Part shown: positions 50,501 to 60,632 of the stretch, piece after piece
Numbering within the stretch: the stretch's first letter is position 1
How the letters are laid out: each line of letters begins with the position of its first letter
Source: Streptomyces antibioticus
GTDB lineage: Bacteria; Actinomycetota; Actinomycetes; Streptomycetales; Streptomycetaceae
Assembly: GCF_002019855.1 (NCBI RefSeq)
Contig: NZ_CM007717.1
Location: 8,069,750-8,133,749, forward strand
Direction of reading: 5' to 3'
DNA: 64,000 nucleotides
Translations under genes and position numbers: made by a program
Notes under the pieces: generated by a model
What the model was told of the DNA's origin: nothing
Database searches by the model: none
The model's input: the letters and a program-made list of their open reading frames with translations, nothing else

Positions 50501-50901
50501 TCGCCACACGGACCGACAACGTGCCCCACGACGCCCACAGCCCGCTGGACAAGGTCAGCCTCACGGTCGCCGCCGGGGACTCCGGCACCTTCTCCCTCTA
50601 CGAGGACGACGGCCACAGCGCCCCCTCACGACGCGCGGCCACCACCCGGATCCGGTACGCCGAGCAGGGCGACTCCCACCTGCTGACGATCGGATCGGCC
50701 AAGGGGTCCTTCACGGGACAGGTGAGCCGTCGCCGGTGGACCGTGTCCTTCCTCGGCGTGGAACAGGCGCCGCGCCAGATGACGGTGCAGGGCGCCCGGC
50801 TGTCCGCGTCGGCCTGGAAGTGGGACGCCGACACCCACACCCTCCGGGTCACCCTGCCCGCGCACAGCGTCCGTGAGCAGGTGACCGTCCGGTACCGGTA
50901 G
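47590..50901 (+). CDS. Secreted glycoside hydrolase family 31 with two CBM35-like modules
   Basis: 1,103 aa from the GTG at 47,590 (GGGAG seven bases upstream). The signal peptide is SRFAVCLAVVFGLVGVDAAA. Two inserted carbohydrate-binding modules, about residues 158-286 and 308-437, each start with CEAED and end with a NVNVD(S/T) strand; both contain a W(N/D)TW core. The GH31 barrel follows: WAYGVWYSEYIDRTESDYRD, nucleophile segment DVWWLDWCCDAS (about 680-690) and acid/base segment LHFSGDTASNWGTLRAEVGY (about 753). C-terminal beta domains end the protein. GH31 enzymes are retaining alpha-glycosidases (glucosidase, xylosidase, galactosaminidase and others); the WLDWCCD sequence argues against simple alpha-glucosidase but does not name the substrate. 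Confidence 0.9.
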   Translation: MRPSNSGLFRSSRVPKAGSRFAVCLAVVFGLVGVDAAAAGTAARPAAGTPPSTVSVPHARFQVLSPTLIRTEYAGDDKFENRATFNAVGRDAFSAPPRYTSSVEDGLLTITTSALTLNYRVGFGPFTADNLTVRLKAGPDPVLAAPWQHRVCAAGALCEAEDQVYDGPGLASNHAQFTGKGFLAGFEVDRHSLAADVKAPQAGAYEFAVRYANSVGGDGRHETRTLSFSVDGGADRTISLPETRDWNTWGVARLPLSLGAGHHSVRLNRAPDDSGNVNVDSVSLLPPGAAYPSRAASAVPGCRFGTSCEAEDALLAGSAGVATDHEGHAGYGFVAELTKGAGLSVPIAGVPADGTYQLHLRYANGRGGDGLHQPRKIEVVTATGSPHSAVLPVTDNWDTWRSASIPVELKAGTDNLTLNCPDTDGCHVNVDTLALAPVTDPAPAPHLALGGYRRSLDGLDGDADPTPWTTPGLLHRDGWYLLDDTSSAVYDARTGTATPRPAHGGLPYQDGYLFGFGHDYRQGLSDLATLTGPPQLLPRWAYGVWYSEYIDRTESDYRDTILPAFRAAGVPLDVLVTDTDFKWPNTWSGWNFDPVKFPDPEGFFDWSEGQGLANSLNVHPSILGSDPQFAKAQATAKGKLRKGGCAPAAGSDCYAFDFGDPDQLTAYLDLHRPMDRAGNDVWWLDWCCDASRSSQSGVTPDAWINQKYADLTSETGDRGFVVSRAYGSLQAGGYSGGVGLPTGPWADKRSTLHFSGDTASNWGTLRAEVGYTPGESVATGLPAVSHDIGGHNDGYGIPGAETYVVDGTTRRTTKLPDDLYARWVQFGTFQPIDRLHSNHSDRLPWQYGPEARASSEKFLRLREALVPYTYTLAREANATGVPIVRPLYLHYPEEAAAYDRAGGEYLYGPDLLVAPVTTPGTTATTSVWFPPGRWTDYFTGRTYTAPEGGATYDVTTTLDTMPVFVRAGAVLATRTDNVPHDAHSPLDKVSLTVAAGDSGTFSLYEDDGHSAPSRRAATTRIRYAEQGDSHLLTIGSAKGSFTGQVSRRRWTVSFLGVEQAPRQMTVQGARLSASAWKWDADTHTLRVTLPAHSVREQVTVRYR

Positions 50902-50966
50902 CCGCCACGCAACGCCCAAGGCCCGGTGCGGCGTGAAACGCGTCGCATCGGGCTCGGCCCCGCTTG

Positions 50967-50986
50967 CTATGCAACGAGTTGCATAG
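50967..50986. promoter_or_regulatory. Perfect PadR-type operator palindrome
   Basis: CTATGCAACGAGTTGCATAG: 9-bp arms with a 2-base centre, directly upstream of the padR start. PadR-family regulators bind ATGCAA(C)-type dyads and often repress their own promoter, so this is very likely the autoregulatory site, also controlling the coupled acyl-CoA dehydrogenase gene. Confidence 0.75.
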
Positions 50987-50999
50987 AAGGATCACGGGC

Positions 51000-51554
51000 A
51001 TGGCGCTCGAACACGCGATCCTGGTGTCGCTCCTGGAGAAGCCGGGCTCCGGCTATGAGCTGGCCCGGCGTTTCGACCGGTCGATCGGCTACTTCTGGAC
51101 CGCCACGCACCAGCAGATCTACCGCGTGCTCAAGCGCATGGAGGTCGACGGCTGGGTCGGCGCCCAGGACGTCCCGCAGCAGGGCCGGCCGGACAAGCGG
51201 GAGTACCGCGTCGCCGACCTGGGCCGCGCCGCGCTGTCCTCCTGGCTGGGCGATCCGATCGAACCGGAGAGCGTCCGCCACGATCTCGCCGTGAAGATCA
51301 GGGGCGCCGCCTTCGACGACCCCGCCGCCCTGATCGGCGAGGTGGAGCGGCACCGTCAGGTGCACCGGGACCGCCTGGCGCACTACCTGGCGGGGGAGAC
51401 CCGTGACTTCCCAGGTCCGGGGACGGCACCCCTCGACCCGGAACGAGAGCTCCAGCACGTCGTTCTGCGCGGCGGCATCGCCTACGAGCGCATGATGATC
51501 GGCTGGCTGGACGACGTCCTCGCCACGCTGGCCAAGTTCGCGCCGGCCCGCTGA
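51000..51554 (+). CDS. PadR-family transcriptional regulator
   Basis: 184 aa from the ATG at 51,000 (GAAGGA eight bases upstream); the earlier in-frame start lies inside the operator. The winged helix occupies residues ~1-80 (LEHAILVSLLEKPGSGYELA; WTATHQQIYRVLKRMEVDGW; GRPDKREYRVADLGRAALSS). The C-terminal Vir-type helical dimerisation domain follows (VERHRQVHRDRLAHYLAG). It precedes the acyl-CoA dehydrogenase gene by 48 bp and has a perfect palindrome 14 bp upstream, so it is probably a ligand-responsive repressor of both genes. Confidence 0.92.
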   Translation: MALEHAILVSLLEKPGSGYELARRFDRSIGYFWTATHQQIYRVLKRMEVDGWVGAQDVPQQGRPDKREYRVADLGRAALSSWLGDPIEPESVRHDLAVKIRGAAFDDPAALIGEVERHRQVHRDRLAHYLAGETRDFPGPGTAPLDPERELQHVVLRGGIAYERMMIGWLDDVLATLAKFAPAR

Positions 51555-51602
51555 TCGTCGCCACCCTGCACCCGAATCCCCCTGCCGAAAGGTGTCCCTG
51601 AC

Positions 51603-53327
51603 ATGGCCGACCGCCTGCTGTTCAACCCGCGGACGTACGACCCCGCGCACTTCGACCCCGAGACGCGCCGTCTGCTGCGTGCCACCGTCGACTGGTTCGA
51701 GGAGCGCGGGAAGCGGCAGCTCATGGAGGACTACCGCACCCGCGCCTGGCTCGGTGACTTCCTCGCCTTCGCCGCGAAGGAGAACCTCTTCGCCACCTTC
51801 CTGACGCCGGCGTCCGAGGCGGGCGAGACGGAGGCGGACAAGCGGTGGGACACCGCCCGCATCGCCGCGCTCAACGAGATCCTGGGCTTCTACGGCCTCG
51901 ACTACTGGTACGCCTGGCAGGTCACCATCCTCGGCCTGGGCCCGGTGTGGCAGAGCGACAACGCCGCCGCCCGCGCCCGCGCCGCACAACTCCTCGCGCA
52001 GGGCGAGGTGTTCGCGTTCGGACTGTCGGAGAAGACCCACGGCGCCGACATCTACTCCACCGACATGCTGCTGGAGCCCGACGGCGACGGCGGCTTCCGC
52101 GCCACCGGCTCCAAGTACTACATCGGCAACGGCAACGCCGCCGGACTCGTCTCCGTCTTCGGCCGCCGCACCGACGTCGAGGGCCCCGACGGCTATGTGT
52201 TCTTCGCCGCCGACAGCAGGCATCCGGACTACCACCTGGTCAAGAACGTCGTCGACTCCTCGAAGTTCGTCAGCGAGTTCCGCCTCGCGAACTACCCCGT
52301 GGCCGCCGAGGACGTTCTGCACACCGGCCGCGCTGCCTTCGACGCCGCCCTCAACACCGTCAACGTCGGCAAGTTCAACCTGTGCACCGCCTCCATCGGC
52401 ATCTGCGAGCACGCGATGTACGAGGCCGTCACCCACGCCCACAACCGCGTCCTCTACGGCCGTCCAGTCACCGACTTCCCGCATGTGCGGCGGGAGTTGA
52501 CCGACGCGTACGTGCGGCTCGTCGGCATGAAGCACTTCAGCGACCGCGCCGTCGACTACTTCCGCACCGCCGGCCCGGAGGACCGCCGCTATCTGCTGTT
52601 CAACCCGATGACGAAGATGAAGGTGACCACGGAGGGCGAGAAGGTCATCGACCTGCTGTGGGACGTCATCGCGGCCAAGGGCTTCGAGAAGGACACCTAC
52701 TTCGGCCAGGCGGCGGTGGAGATCCGCGGTCTGCCCAAGCTCGAAGGCACGGTCCACGTGAACCTGGCGCTGATCCTCAAGTTCATGCGCAGCCACCTCC
52801 TCGACCCGGCGGACTACCCCGCCGTACCGACGCGACTCGACGCGGCCGACGATGACTTCCTGTTCCGGCAGGGTCCGGCCCGCGGTCTGGGCTCGGTGCG
52901 CTTCCACGACTGGCGGCCCGCCTTCGACGCCTACGCCCACCTGCCCAACGTGGCCCGCTTCCGTGAACAGGCCGACGCGCTCTGCGAGTTCGTCACCACG
53001 GCCGCCCCCGACGCCGAGCAGAGCCGCGACCTCGACCTCCTCCTCGCGGTCGGCCAGCTCTTCGCCCTCGTCGTGCACGGCCAACTTGTCCTGGAGCAGG
53101 CCGCACTGAGCGGACTCGACGAGGACGTGCTCGACGAACTCTTCGCCGTCCTGGTCCGGGACTTCTCCGCGCACGCCGTCGAACTCCACGGCAAGGACTC
53201 CGCGACCGAACGCCAGCAGGAGTGGGCGCTCGGCGCGGTGCGGCGCCCGGCGATCGACGCGTCCCGCACCGAGCGCGTCTGGCAGCGCGTCGAGGCGCTG
53301 TCCGGCGCCTACGAGATGCCCCAGTAG
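51603..53327 (+). CDS. Acyl-CoA dehydrogenase family protein
   Basis: 574 aa. The FAD-binding middle domain is recognisable in EVFAFGLSEKTHGADIYSTD and ATGSKYYIGNGNAAGLVSVF; the helical C-terminal domain holds ASIGICEHAMYEAVTHAHNR and LYGRPVTDFPHVRRELTDAY. The N-terminus lacks the usual compact ACAD helical start and the C-terminus is longer than the ~390-aa core, as in large actinobacterial acyl-CoA oxidase/dehydrogenase-like proteins. It probably oxidises an acyl-CoA under PadR control. The ATG has GAAAGG nine bases upstream. Confidence 0.87.
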   Translation: MADRLLFNPRTYDPAHFDPETRRLLRATVDWFEERGKRQLMEDYRTRAWLGDFLAFAAKENLFATFLTPASEAGETEADKRWDTARIAALNEILGFYGLDYWYAWQVTILGLGPVWQSDNAAARARAAQLLAQGEVFAFGLSEKTHGADIYSTDMLLEPDGDGGFRATGSKYYIGNGNAAGLVSVFGRRTDVEGPDGYVFFAADSRHPDYHLVKNVVDSSKFVSEFRLANYPVAAEDVLHTGRAAFDAALNTVNVGKFNLCTASIGICEHAMYEAVTHAHNRVLYGRPVTDFPHVRRELTDAYVRLVGMKHFSDRAVDYFRTAGPEDRRYLLFNPMTKMKVTTEGEKVIDLLWDVIAAKGFEKDTYFGQAAVEIRGLPKLEGTVHVNLALILKFMRSHLLDPADYPAVPTRLDAADDDFLFRQGPARGLGSVRFHDWRPAFDAYAHLPNVARFREQADALCEFVTTAAPDAEQSRDLDLLLAVGQLFALVVHGQLVLEQAALSGLDEDVLDELFAVLVRDFSAHAVELHGKDSATERQQEWALGAVRRPAIDASRTERVWQRVEALSGAYEMPQ

Positions 53328-53341
53328 CCACACCGCTCGCA

Positions 53342-53379
53342 CCGCGGGTGGCCGGACCGCGCGGTCCGGCCACCCGCGG
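53342..53379. terminator. 38-bp perfect palindrome, bidirectional terminator
   Basis: Two 18-bp arms beginning CCGCGGGTGGCCGGACCG, with a 2-base centre, perfectly self-complementary across all 38 bases. It lies between the convergent acyl-CoA dehydrogenase and katG stops (53,327 and 53,389) and would form an equally stable hairpin on either transcript. Confidence 0.8.
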
Positions 53380-53388
53380 CCCGTGGGC

Positions 53389-55578
<2,190 letters not shown>

Positions 55579-56093
55579 GTCCGCCTCTTCTCCCTGCCTT
55601 CGTGCTGCTTTTGTCTGGTTTTCCCTTCGGTGTCCGTATCGTCGCGCACCGGCGAGCGCCGGGCGGAGAGAACACGCAGGGCGCCCGCCGGTCTCAGCCG
55701 GACGCGACTCGGCCGGGCTCCCACACCGACCCCGGACGGCGCTGCGCCACGCCTGCTCCAGAGGGGGGAAGGCCCAGGGCCGACGGGCCCACGGACGGGT
55801 GGGCGCAGAAGCCGTCGCAACCGAGTTCCGCCGCCCGGCGTCGGCCACGTCGCCCACGTGGGACCTGGAAGCGAGGTCGTGCCGCGGGTCGCGGTGGTGA
55901 CGAATTGCTCGCGCAGCACGAAGTCCGACGCCATCGTCCCTGAGGTCCACACCTCCCACTCCCGCTCGTCACGACGCCGCCGTGCGGGCGGTCCGGTCGG
56001 TCGGAATCTATTGACCGGACCGCGACGCGGAGCGCATCCGGGCCCGACGCGGCCCGTCCGTTCACCGTGACGGCCGACAGACGGCGTCCCGTG
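55579..56093. other. 515-bp intergenic region upstream of katG
   Basis: No supported gene. Open frames present are not codon-biased like the neighbours. The stretch must contain the katG promoter; I see no clear FurA or OxyR box, and a relatively AT-rich GGAATCTATTGACC lies near 56,002-56,016. It ends at the GH92 stop. Confidence 0.5.
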
Positions 56094-58436
56094 TCAGTTC
56101 AGCGGTGGTGGCGCGTCCTCGGGAGAGGTCCCCCACGCGGACGGCGCGGTGCCGACCGTGAAATCGAGGGACCGCAGGTGGCGCAGCGTGTCGGTCGTCA
56201 GATACGTCCGCCCGTACGGCGCGCCGTCGACCCGCGCCGACCGGATGTAGCGGCGGTCGTCCGAGGTGCCGGGCGCCGTCACCGTGAGCTTCCCGCGCGG
56301 GTAGTAGCGGCGGTCGAGCCGCAGGTCGACCCGCTCGAAGACGGGTGTGGACAGGCCCCAGGTGTCGTAGCCGGGCTGCACCGGGAAAATGCCGATCGAG
56401 GACAGCACGTTCCACGCGGACATCGTGCCGAGGTCGTCGTTGCCGGTCATGCCGGTCGGGGCGTCCGTGAACAGGGTCAGCGCGGCGTGCACGACATCGG
56501 TGGTCTTCCACGGCTGGCCGGTCGAGAGGTAGGTGTACGGGGCGATCAGGTCGGGCTCGTTCTGCGGGTTGTACTTGTCCGCGTTGTAGTAGTCGTACGG
56601 CCCGTTCACCCACACCTCGCGCGCCGTTCGCGCCGGGTCACGCACCAACTCGTCGTAGGCGAAGAAGGAGTCCAGACGGTCGTTCACCGCCTGCCGGCCA
56701 CCGATCAGGCCGACCATCCCGGGCAGATCCTGCGGGACGAGCCACTGGTACTGCCACGACGTGCCCTCGTGGAAGCCCTCGCTGCGCGCCGGATCCGCGG
56801 GCCCGGTGAACGCGCCGGAGGCGTCACGCGCCCGGAAGAAGCCGGTCGAAGGGTCGTGGATCTTACGGTAGTTCTGGGCCCGGGCGGCGTAACGTGCCGC
56901 GTCGGCGGTGTGGCCGAGGTCCCGGGCCATCGCGGCGAGCATCGCGTCCGACAGCGCGTACTCCAGTGTCGCGGACGCCCCGTGGTCGTAGTCGGAGTCA
57001 CCGGGCTTCGCGTGCGGACGGCCCTTGACGTACGGTGCGAAACCGCCCGCCAGATACTCCGCGTTGGCCTCGCGGCCCACGGCCGGCGAGTCGGCGGGCG
57101 GCACGCCGTCGGCGTTCTTCTTCAGCGCGCGGTACGCCCGTTCCTCGTACCCCTTGAGCAGGCCCTGCTGGTAGGCGTTGGTGAGGTACGGGGTGACCGG
57201 ATCGCCCGTCATGATGTTCGTCTCGACCGTGCCGTAGCCCCACTTCGGCAGCCAGCCGCTCTCCTCGTCGATCCTGATGACGGAGATCGCCATGTCCCGT
57301 GCCTCGCGCGGCGCGAGCAGCGACAGGAGCTGGGACTGGGTGCGGTAGGTGTCCCACAGGGACCAGTTCTGGTAGTACGTGAAGCCCCGGGCGCGGTGGA
57401 TCCGCTGGTCCCAGCCGGTGTACCGGCCGTCGGCGTCACTGCCGATGTTGGGCGCCAGGAACGACCGGTACAGCGACGAGTAGAAGGTGCGGCGCAGCGT
57501 GTCACCACCCCCTTGCACGCGTACGTCGTCGAGCCGGTCCTCCCAGGCGCGCCGCGCCGCGTCGCGGACACGGTCGAAGGAACGGCCGCCCTCCGCACGG
57601 AGATTGACGGCCGCGCCGCGCGCGTCGACGTACGACAGTGCCGTCGTCGCCTCGACGGTACGGTCCCGGGTCGTGTCGAAGCGGACGTAGGCGCCGTCCC
57701 GGCCGGTGCGCGAGCCGTCGGTGACCGTGGAGCCGTTCCAGGTGCCGTGCGCGGTGAACGGGCGGTCGAACCGGGTGATCGTGTAGACGGTGTACGGCTC
57801 GGTGTCCTGGCAGAAGCCGCTGCCGGTGATCGCGGTGCGCACGGTGCGGTTGTCCAACACCTCGACCTTCGTGGACACGGTGCGATGCAGCGACTGGCCC
57901 GCGTTCAGCAGGACGTTGGCCTTGTCAGTGGCGGGGAAGGTGTACCGCTGGACGCCGGTGCGCTCCGTGGCGGTCAGTTCCGCGGTGATGCCGGTCTTCA
58001 GCGCGGCCTTGTAGTAGCCGGGGCTCGCCTTCTCGGCGTCGTGGCTGAACTCGGCCGCGTACCGGGCGTAGTCCGTCTCGGTGACGTCACCGGTGGTGGG
58101 CAGCACCGGCAGATCGCCGCCGAGCCCGCAGCCGACACCGGAGAGATGGACGAGGGAGAAGCCCCGGATGCGGTTGTGGGAGTAGTCGTAGCCGGTGTTG
58201 TGCCCGGTGTCCGGCGAGAACTGCACCATCCCGAACGGCACCGCCGCGCCCGGGTAGGTGTTGCCCTCGTTCTCGGTCCCGATGAACGGGTTGACCAGGT
58301 CGGTGAGTTGACCGCCACCGTCCGCCGTAGCCGTCGCGGCCGCTGCCGCCGCGGGGGACGGGGCCGGGGCGACGAACGCGGCCACGACGACCGCCAGCGC
58401 CACCACCGCCCCGCGTACGCGCCGAGTCCATCTCAT
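56094..58436 (-). CDS. Secreted GH92 alpha-1,2-mannosidase
   Basis: 780 aa from the ATG at 58,436. The signal peptide is RRVRGAVVALAVVVAAFVAP followed by AAAAA. GH92 signatures: LVNPFIGTENEGNTYPGAAV at the mature N-terminus, GFSLVHLSGVGC, YYQNWSLWDTYRTQSQLLSL, a calcium/acid region EGTSWQYQWLVPQDLPGMVG, and GMTGNDDLGTMSAWNVLSSI. Such enzymes are calcium-dependent, inverting exo-alpha-mannosidases, cutting yeast mannan or N-glycans outside the cell. The open frame extends upstream through 58,670 without a stop, but the signal peptide fixes the start. A LacI-type palindrome lies 22 bp upstream. Confidence 0.93.
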   Translation of the reverse strand: MRWTRRVRGAVVALAVVVAAFVAPAPSPAAAAAATATADGGGQLTDLVNPFIGTENEGNTYPGAAVPFGMVQFSPDTGHNTGYDYSHNRIRGFSLVHLSGVGCGLGGDLPVLPTTGDVTETDYARYAAEFSHDAEKASPGYYKAALKTGITAELTATERTGVQRYTFPATDKANVLLNAGQSLHRTVSTKVEVLDNRTVRTAITGSGFCQDTEPYTVYTITRFDRPFTAHGTWNGSTVTDGSRTGRDGAYVRFDTTRDRTVEATTALSYVDARGAAVNLRAEGGRSFDRVRDAARRAWEDRLDDVRVQGGGDTLRRTFYSSLYRSFLAPNIGSDADGRYTGWDQRIHRARGFTYYQNWSLWDTYRTQSQLLSLLAPREARDMAISVIRIDEESGWLPKWGYGTVETNIMTGDPVTPYLTNAYQQGLLKGYEERAYRALKKNADGVPPADSPAVGREANAEYLAGGFAPYVKGRPHAKPGDSDYDHGASATLEYALSDAMLAAMARDLGHTADAARYAARAQNYRKIHDPSTGFFRARDASGAFTGPADPARSEGFHEGTSWQYQWLVPQDLPGMVGLIGGRQAVNDRLDSFFAYDELVRDPARTAREVWVNGPYDYYNADKYNPQNEPDLIAPYTYLSTGQPWKTTDVVHAALTLFTDAPTGMTGNDDLGTMSAWNVLSSIGIFPVQPGYDTWGLSTPVFERVDLRLDRRYYPRGKLTVTAPGTSDDRRYIRSARVDGAPYGRTYLTTDTLRHLRSLDFTVGTAPSAWGTSPEDAPPPLN

Positions 58437-58457
58437 GGGCGTCAGCCACCTCTCTTG

Positions 58458-58469
58458 GACAACGTTGTC
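58458..58469. promoter_or_regulatory. LacI/GalR-type operator upstream of GH92
   Basis: GACAACGTTGTC, a perfect 12-bp palindrome with a central CG, in the context TTGGACAACGTTGTCAGGGA, just upstream of the GH92 gene. This is the canonical shape of LacI-family operators near Streptomyces glycosidase genes, implying induction by a released sugar. Confidence 0.65.
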
Positions 58470-58680
58470 AGGGAAGCGCCGCCCATCCTTCAACTCCGGG
58501 GGACGGCCCGTCAAGGGTGCGTCCCCTCCTCTCAACAGCCTCGACTGGAACGTTCGTTGCGTGCATCCGGCGGCGCACAGCAGTTCCTGGTATCGCTCCG
58601 CCGTCCGCTTCAGTTCCTCGTCGGTGAGGTCGCGGGCGCCGTGCACGAGGAGCGGTTCGGCCAGGTCCATGCCGGGTCGC

Positions 58681-59535
58681 TCACCGATCCCGGGTGGTCC
58701 AACCGGCCGGGGTGGCCCGGGCGATGGCATCCGGGACGGTCGTGCCGCGGAACCCGATCCGGTCGACAAGTGGGCGCACGAGCCCGGGCGTTCGGGCGGC
58801 CAGGCCCAGGCGGCGCGGGGCGACGATCATGGGGGACCGGCGCTCGATCCCGGTCACGACGGCGTCCACGACCTTGTCGAGAGGGATCATCCTCCACAAG
58901 CCCCTCTCGTTGCCGCCCCAGAGCGTGGTGCCGGCGGGGTCGGCGTGGACGTCGTCCATCATCGGGGTCTTGAAGAACGTCGGATGCGCGCTGCCCACGC
59001 CCACACCCTCGTGCCGCAGTTCGAGCCGGGTGGCGTCGCACAGCGCCCAGACCCCGGCCTTGCTCGCGACATAGGGGCCGTTGAGCGGGGAATGCACGAA
59101 GGCCGCCATGGACGAGATGGCGAGCAGATAGCCACGGTGGCGCTTGACGTGCGGGAGTGCGGCGCGGAACGTGCGCCAGACGCCGGAGAGGTTGATGTCG
59201 ACGACCCGCTCCCATGCCTCGGGGTCGAGGGTTTCGAGGGGAGCCATGGATCCGACGCCGGCACCGGCGACGACGACGTCGAGGCGCCCGAAGTGAGCGG
59301 CTGCGGCGTCGGTTGCCGACCGGAGGCTGTCCAGGTCGCGCACGTCGGCGGCCCAGCCCCGCGCGACCGTGTCCGGGCCGAGGTCGGCGGCTTGTCGCCG
59401 CGCGAGGTCGCCGTCGAGGTCGAGCAGGGCGAGATGGGCGCCGCGGTCGCGCAGGGCGCGTGCGAGGGGCGTGCCGAGGCCGCCGGTGGAGCCGGTGATC
59501 AGCACGGTGCGGCCGGCGAGGTCGTAGCGAGGCAT
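58681..59535 (-). CDS. Short-chain dehydrogenase/reductase
   Basis: 284 aa. NAD(P)-binding TVLITGSTGGLGTPLARALR (about 10-29) with acidic LALLDLDGD favouring NAD(H); VVVAGAGVGS (the NAG-type motif); catalytic Ser in LLAISSMAAFVHS and Tyr/Lys in NGPYVASKAG (YxxxK). The C-terminal part (IERRSPMIVAPRRLGLAART) is typical of actinobacterial SDRs of lipid/steroid metabolism. It starts 77 bp after the alpha/beta hydrolase stop, and both are divergent from the PucR regulator, so they may form one unit. Confidence 0.9.
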   Translation of the reverse strand: MPRYDLAGRTVLITGSTGGLGTPLARALRDRGAHLALLDLDGDLARRQAADLGPDTVARGWAADVRDLDSLRSATDAAAAHFGRLDVVVAGAGVGSMAPLETLDPEAWERVVDINLSGVWRTFRAALPHVKRHRGYLLAISSMAAFVHSPLNGPYVASKAGVWALCDATRLELRHEGVGVGSAHPTFFKTPMMDDVHADPAGTTLWGGNERGLWRMIPLDKVVDAVVTGIERRSPMIVAPRRLGLAARTPGLVRPLVDRIGFRGTTVPDAIARATPAGWTTRDR

Positions 59536-59612
59536 GACGGTCCGTTCGGATGTGGATTGGGTTTCGGTTTCGGTTTCGGATTCGGAGGAGGGCGGGGGCG
59601 TCGGTCGTGTGC

Positions 59613-60518
59613 TCAGGCGACGGGCACGTGCCGTGTGAGGAAGGCCAGTTGGTCGGCGACGTTGCGCTCGAAGTCCTCGCCCACGTAGATGTCGAAGTGG
59701 CCGGCGTCGTAGAGCCTGACCTCGCCCCGGGGAGCCTGGGCCGCCCACTTCTGCGTGGGCCCCGGTGGCGCCACGGAGTCGCGCTCGCAGACGGCGAAGA
59801 AGATCGGACAGGCGACGTTCCTGGCCTGACGGCCCGGGAAGTCGCGGACGATGTCGAGCGCGAAGCGGGCCGCGATGTCCTTCGGAACGTCCGCGCCGGG
59901 AGGCAGGAGCTTCCTGATGCCGGGGACGACGTCGGGAGCCGTCATGAACGCGGTGGAGCCGGGCTCGCCGTAGCTGGGGACCATGACCGGGGCCCGCCCC
60001 AGCCGCGAGCCGACCAGGTCCGCGATGGCGCGAGCGGTGAGTCTGAGCGAGGTCAGCGGCGGCGCGGCCAGGGAGGACGCGAGGCCGTCGGTGAAGGGGC
60101 ACTGCGAGATCGCGGCCGCGATCCGCGGGTCCTGGGCGGCGGTCACGATCGCATGCCCGCCGCCGAACGACGTCCCCCACACCACCACGCGTCCGGGGTC
60201 GGCCCCCTCGATCGTGCGGGCGTGGGCGACGGCCGCCCTCCAGTCCTCGCGCTGGCGCTCGATGTCGAGCAGCCGACGCGGCTCGCCCCCGCTGGCGCCG
60301 AAGTGCCGGTAGTCGAAGACCAGGCAGAGATAGCCGGCGGCGGTGAACCGGTCGGCGAAGGCGTCGAGACGCTCCTCCTTGACGCCGCCCAGTCCGTGCG
60401 CCATCACCACGACCGGACGCGTCGCCGGTGCCGGGCCCTCGCCGTCGGCCGTGGGCGTGTAGAGCCAGGCGGCGCAGGAGTCGCTGCCGGAGGGGAAGGA
60501 GACGTCCGTGCGGGGCAT
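59613..60518 (-). CDS. Alpha/beta hydrolase
   Basis: 301 aa. The oxyanion region is VVVMAHGLGGVKEERLDAFA, the nucleophile elbow VVVWGTSFGGGHAIVTAAQD (G-T-S-F-G, Ser near 113), the Asp in FFAVCERDSVAPPGPTQ and the catalytic His in YDAGHFDIYVGEDFE. It belongs to the dienelactone-hydrolase/X-Pro-peptidase-like family. The ATG at 60,518 (CCAGGACCACC upstream) starts at the conserved MPRTDVSFPSG. It probably cleaves an ester in the pathway shared with the SDR. Confidence 0.88.
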   Translation of the reverse strand: MPRTDVSFPSGSDSCAAWLYTPTADGEGPAPATRPVVVMAHGLGGVKEERLDAFADRFTAAGYLCLVFDYRHFGASGGEPRRLLDIERQREDWRAAVAHARTIEGADPGRVVVWGTSFGGGHAIVTAAQDPRIAAAISQCPFTDGLASSLAAPPLTSLRLTARAIADLVGSRLGRAPVMVPSYGEPGSTAFMTAPDVVPGIRKLLPPGADVPKDIAARFALDIVRDFPGRQARNVACPIFFAVCERDSVAPPGPTQKWAAQAPRGEVRLYDAGHFDIYVGEDFERNVADQLAFLTRHVPVA

Positions 60519-60632
60519 GGTGGTCCTGGTTCTGCTCGGGGCCGCTGTCGGGACCAGTGTCCGAGACGGACGCACGGCGAGCGAGGTTCAAAATCAACCG
60601 TGATCTGGTCTCGAATGGTGTGAAATAGACCC

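Noticed and set aside
47503..50616. A 1,037-codon minus-strand frame opposite GH31
   Set aside because: Shadow of the GH31 gene, which has a signal peptide, two CBMs and catalytic motifs.
58437..58670. A possible small gene between the SDR and GH92 (MDLAEPLLVHGARDLTDEEL...)
   Set aside because: The frame has sensible sequence near its start and begins 10 bp after the SDR stop, but has no stop of its own and runs through the operator into the GH92 signal peptide; it could be a decayed fragment but cannot be called.
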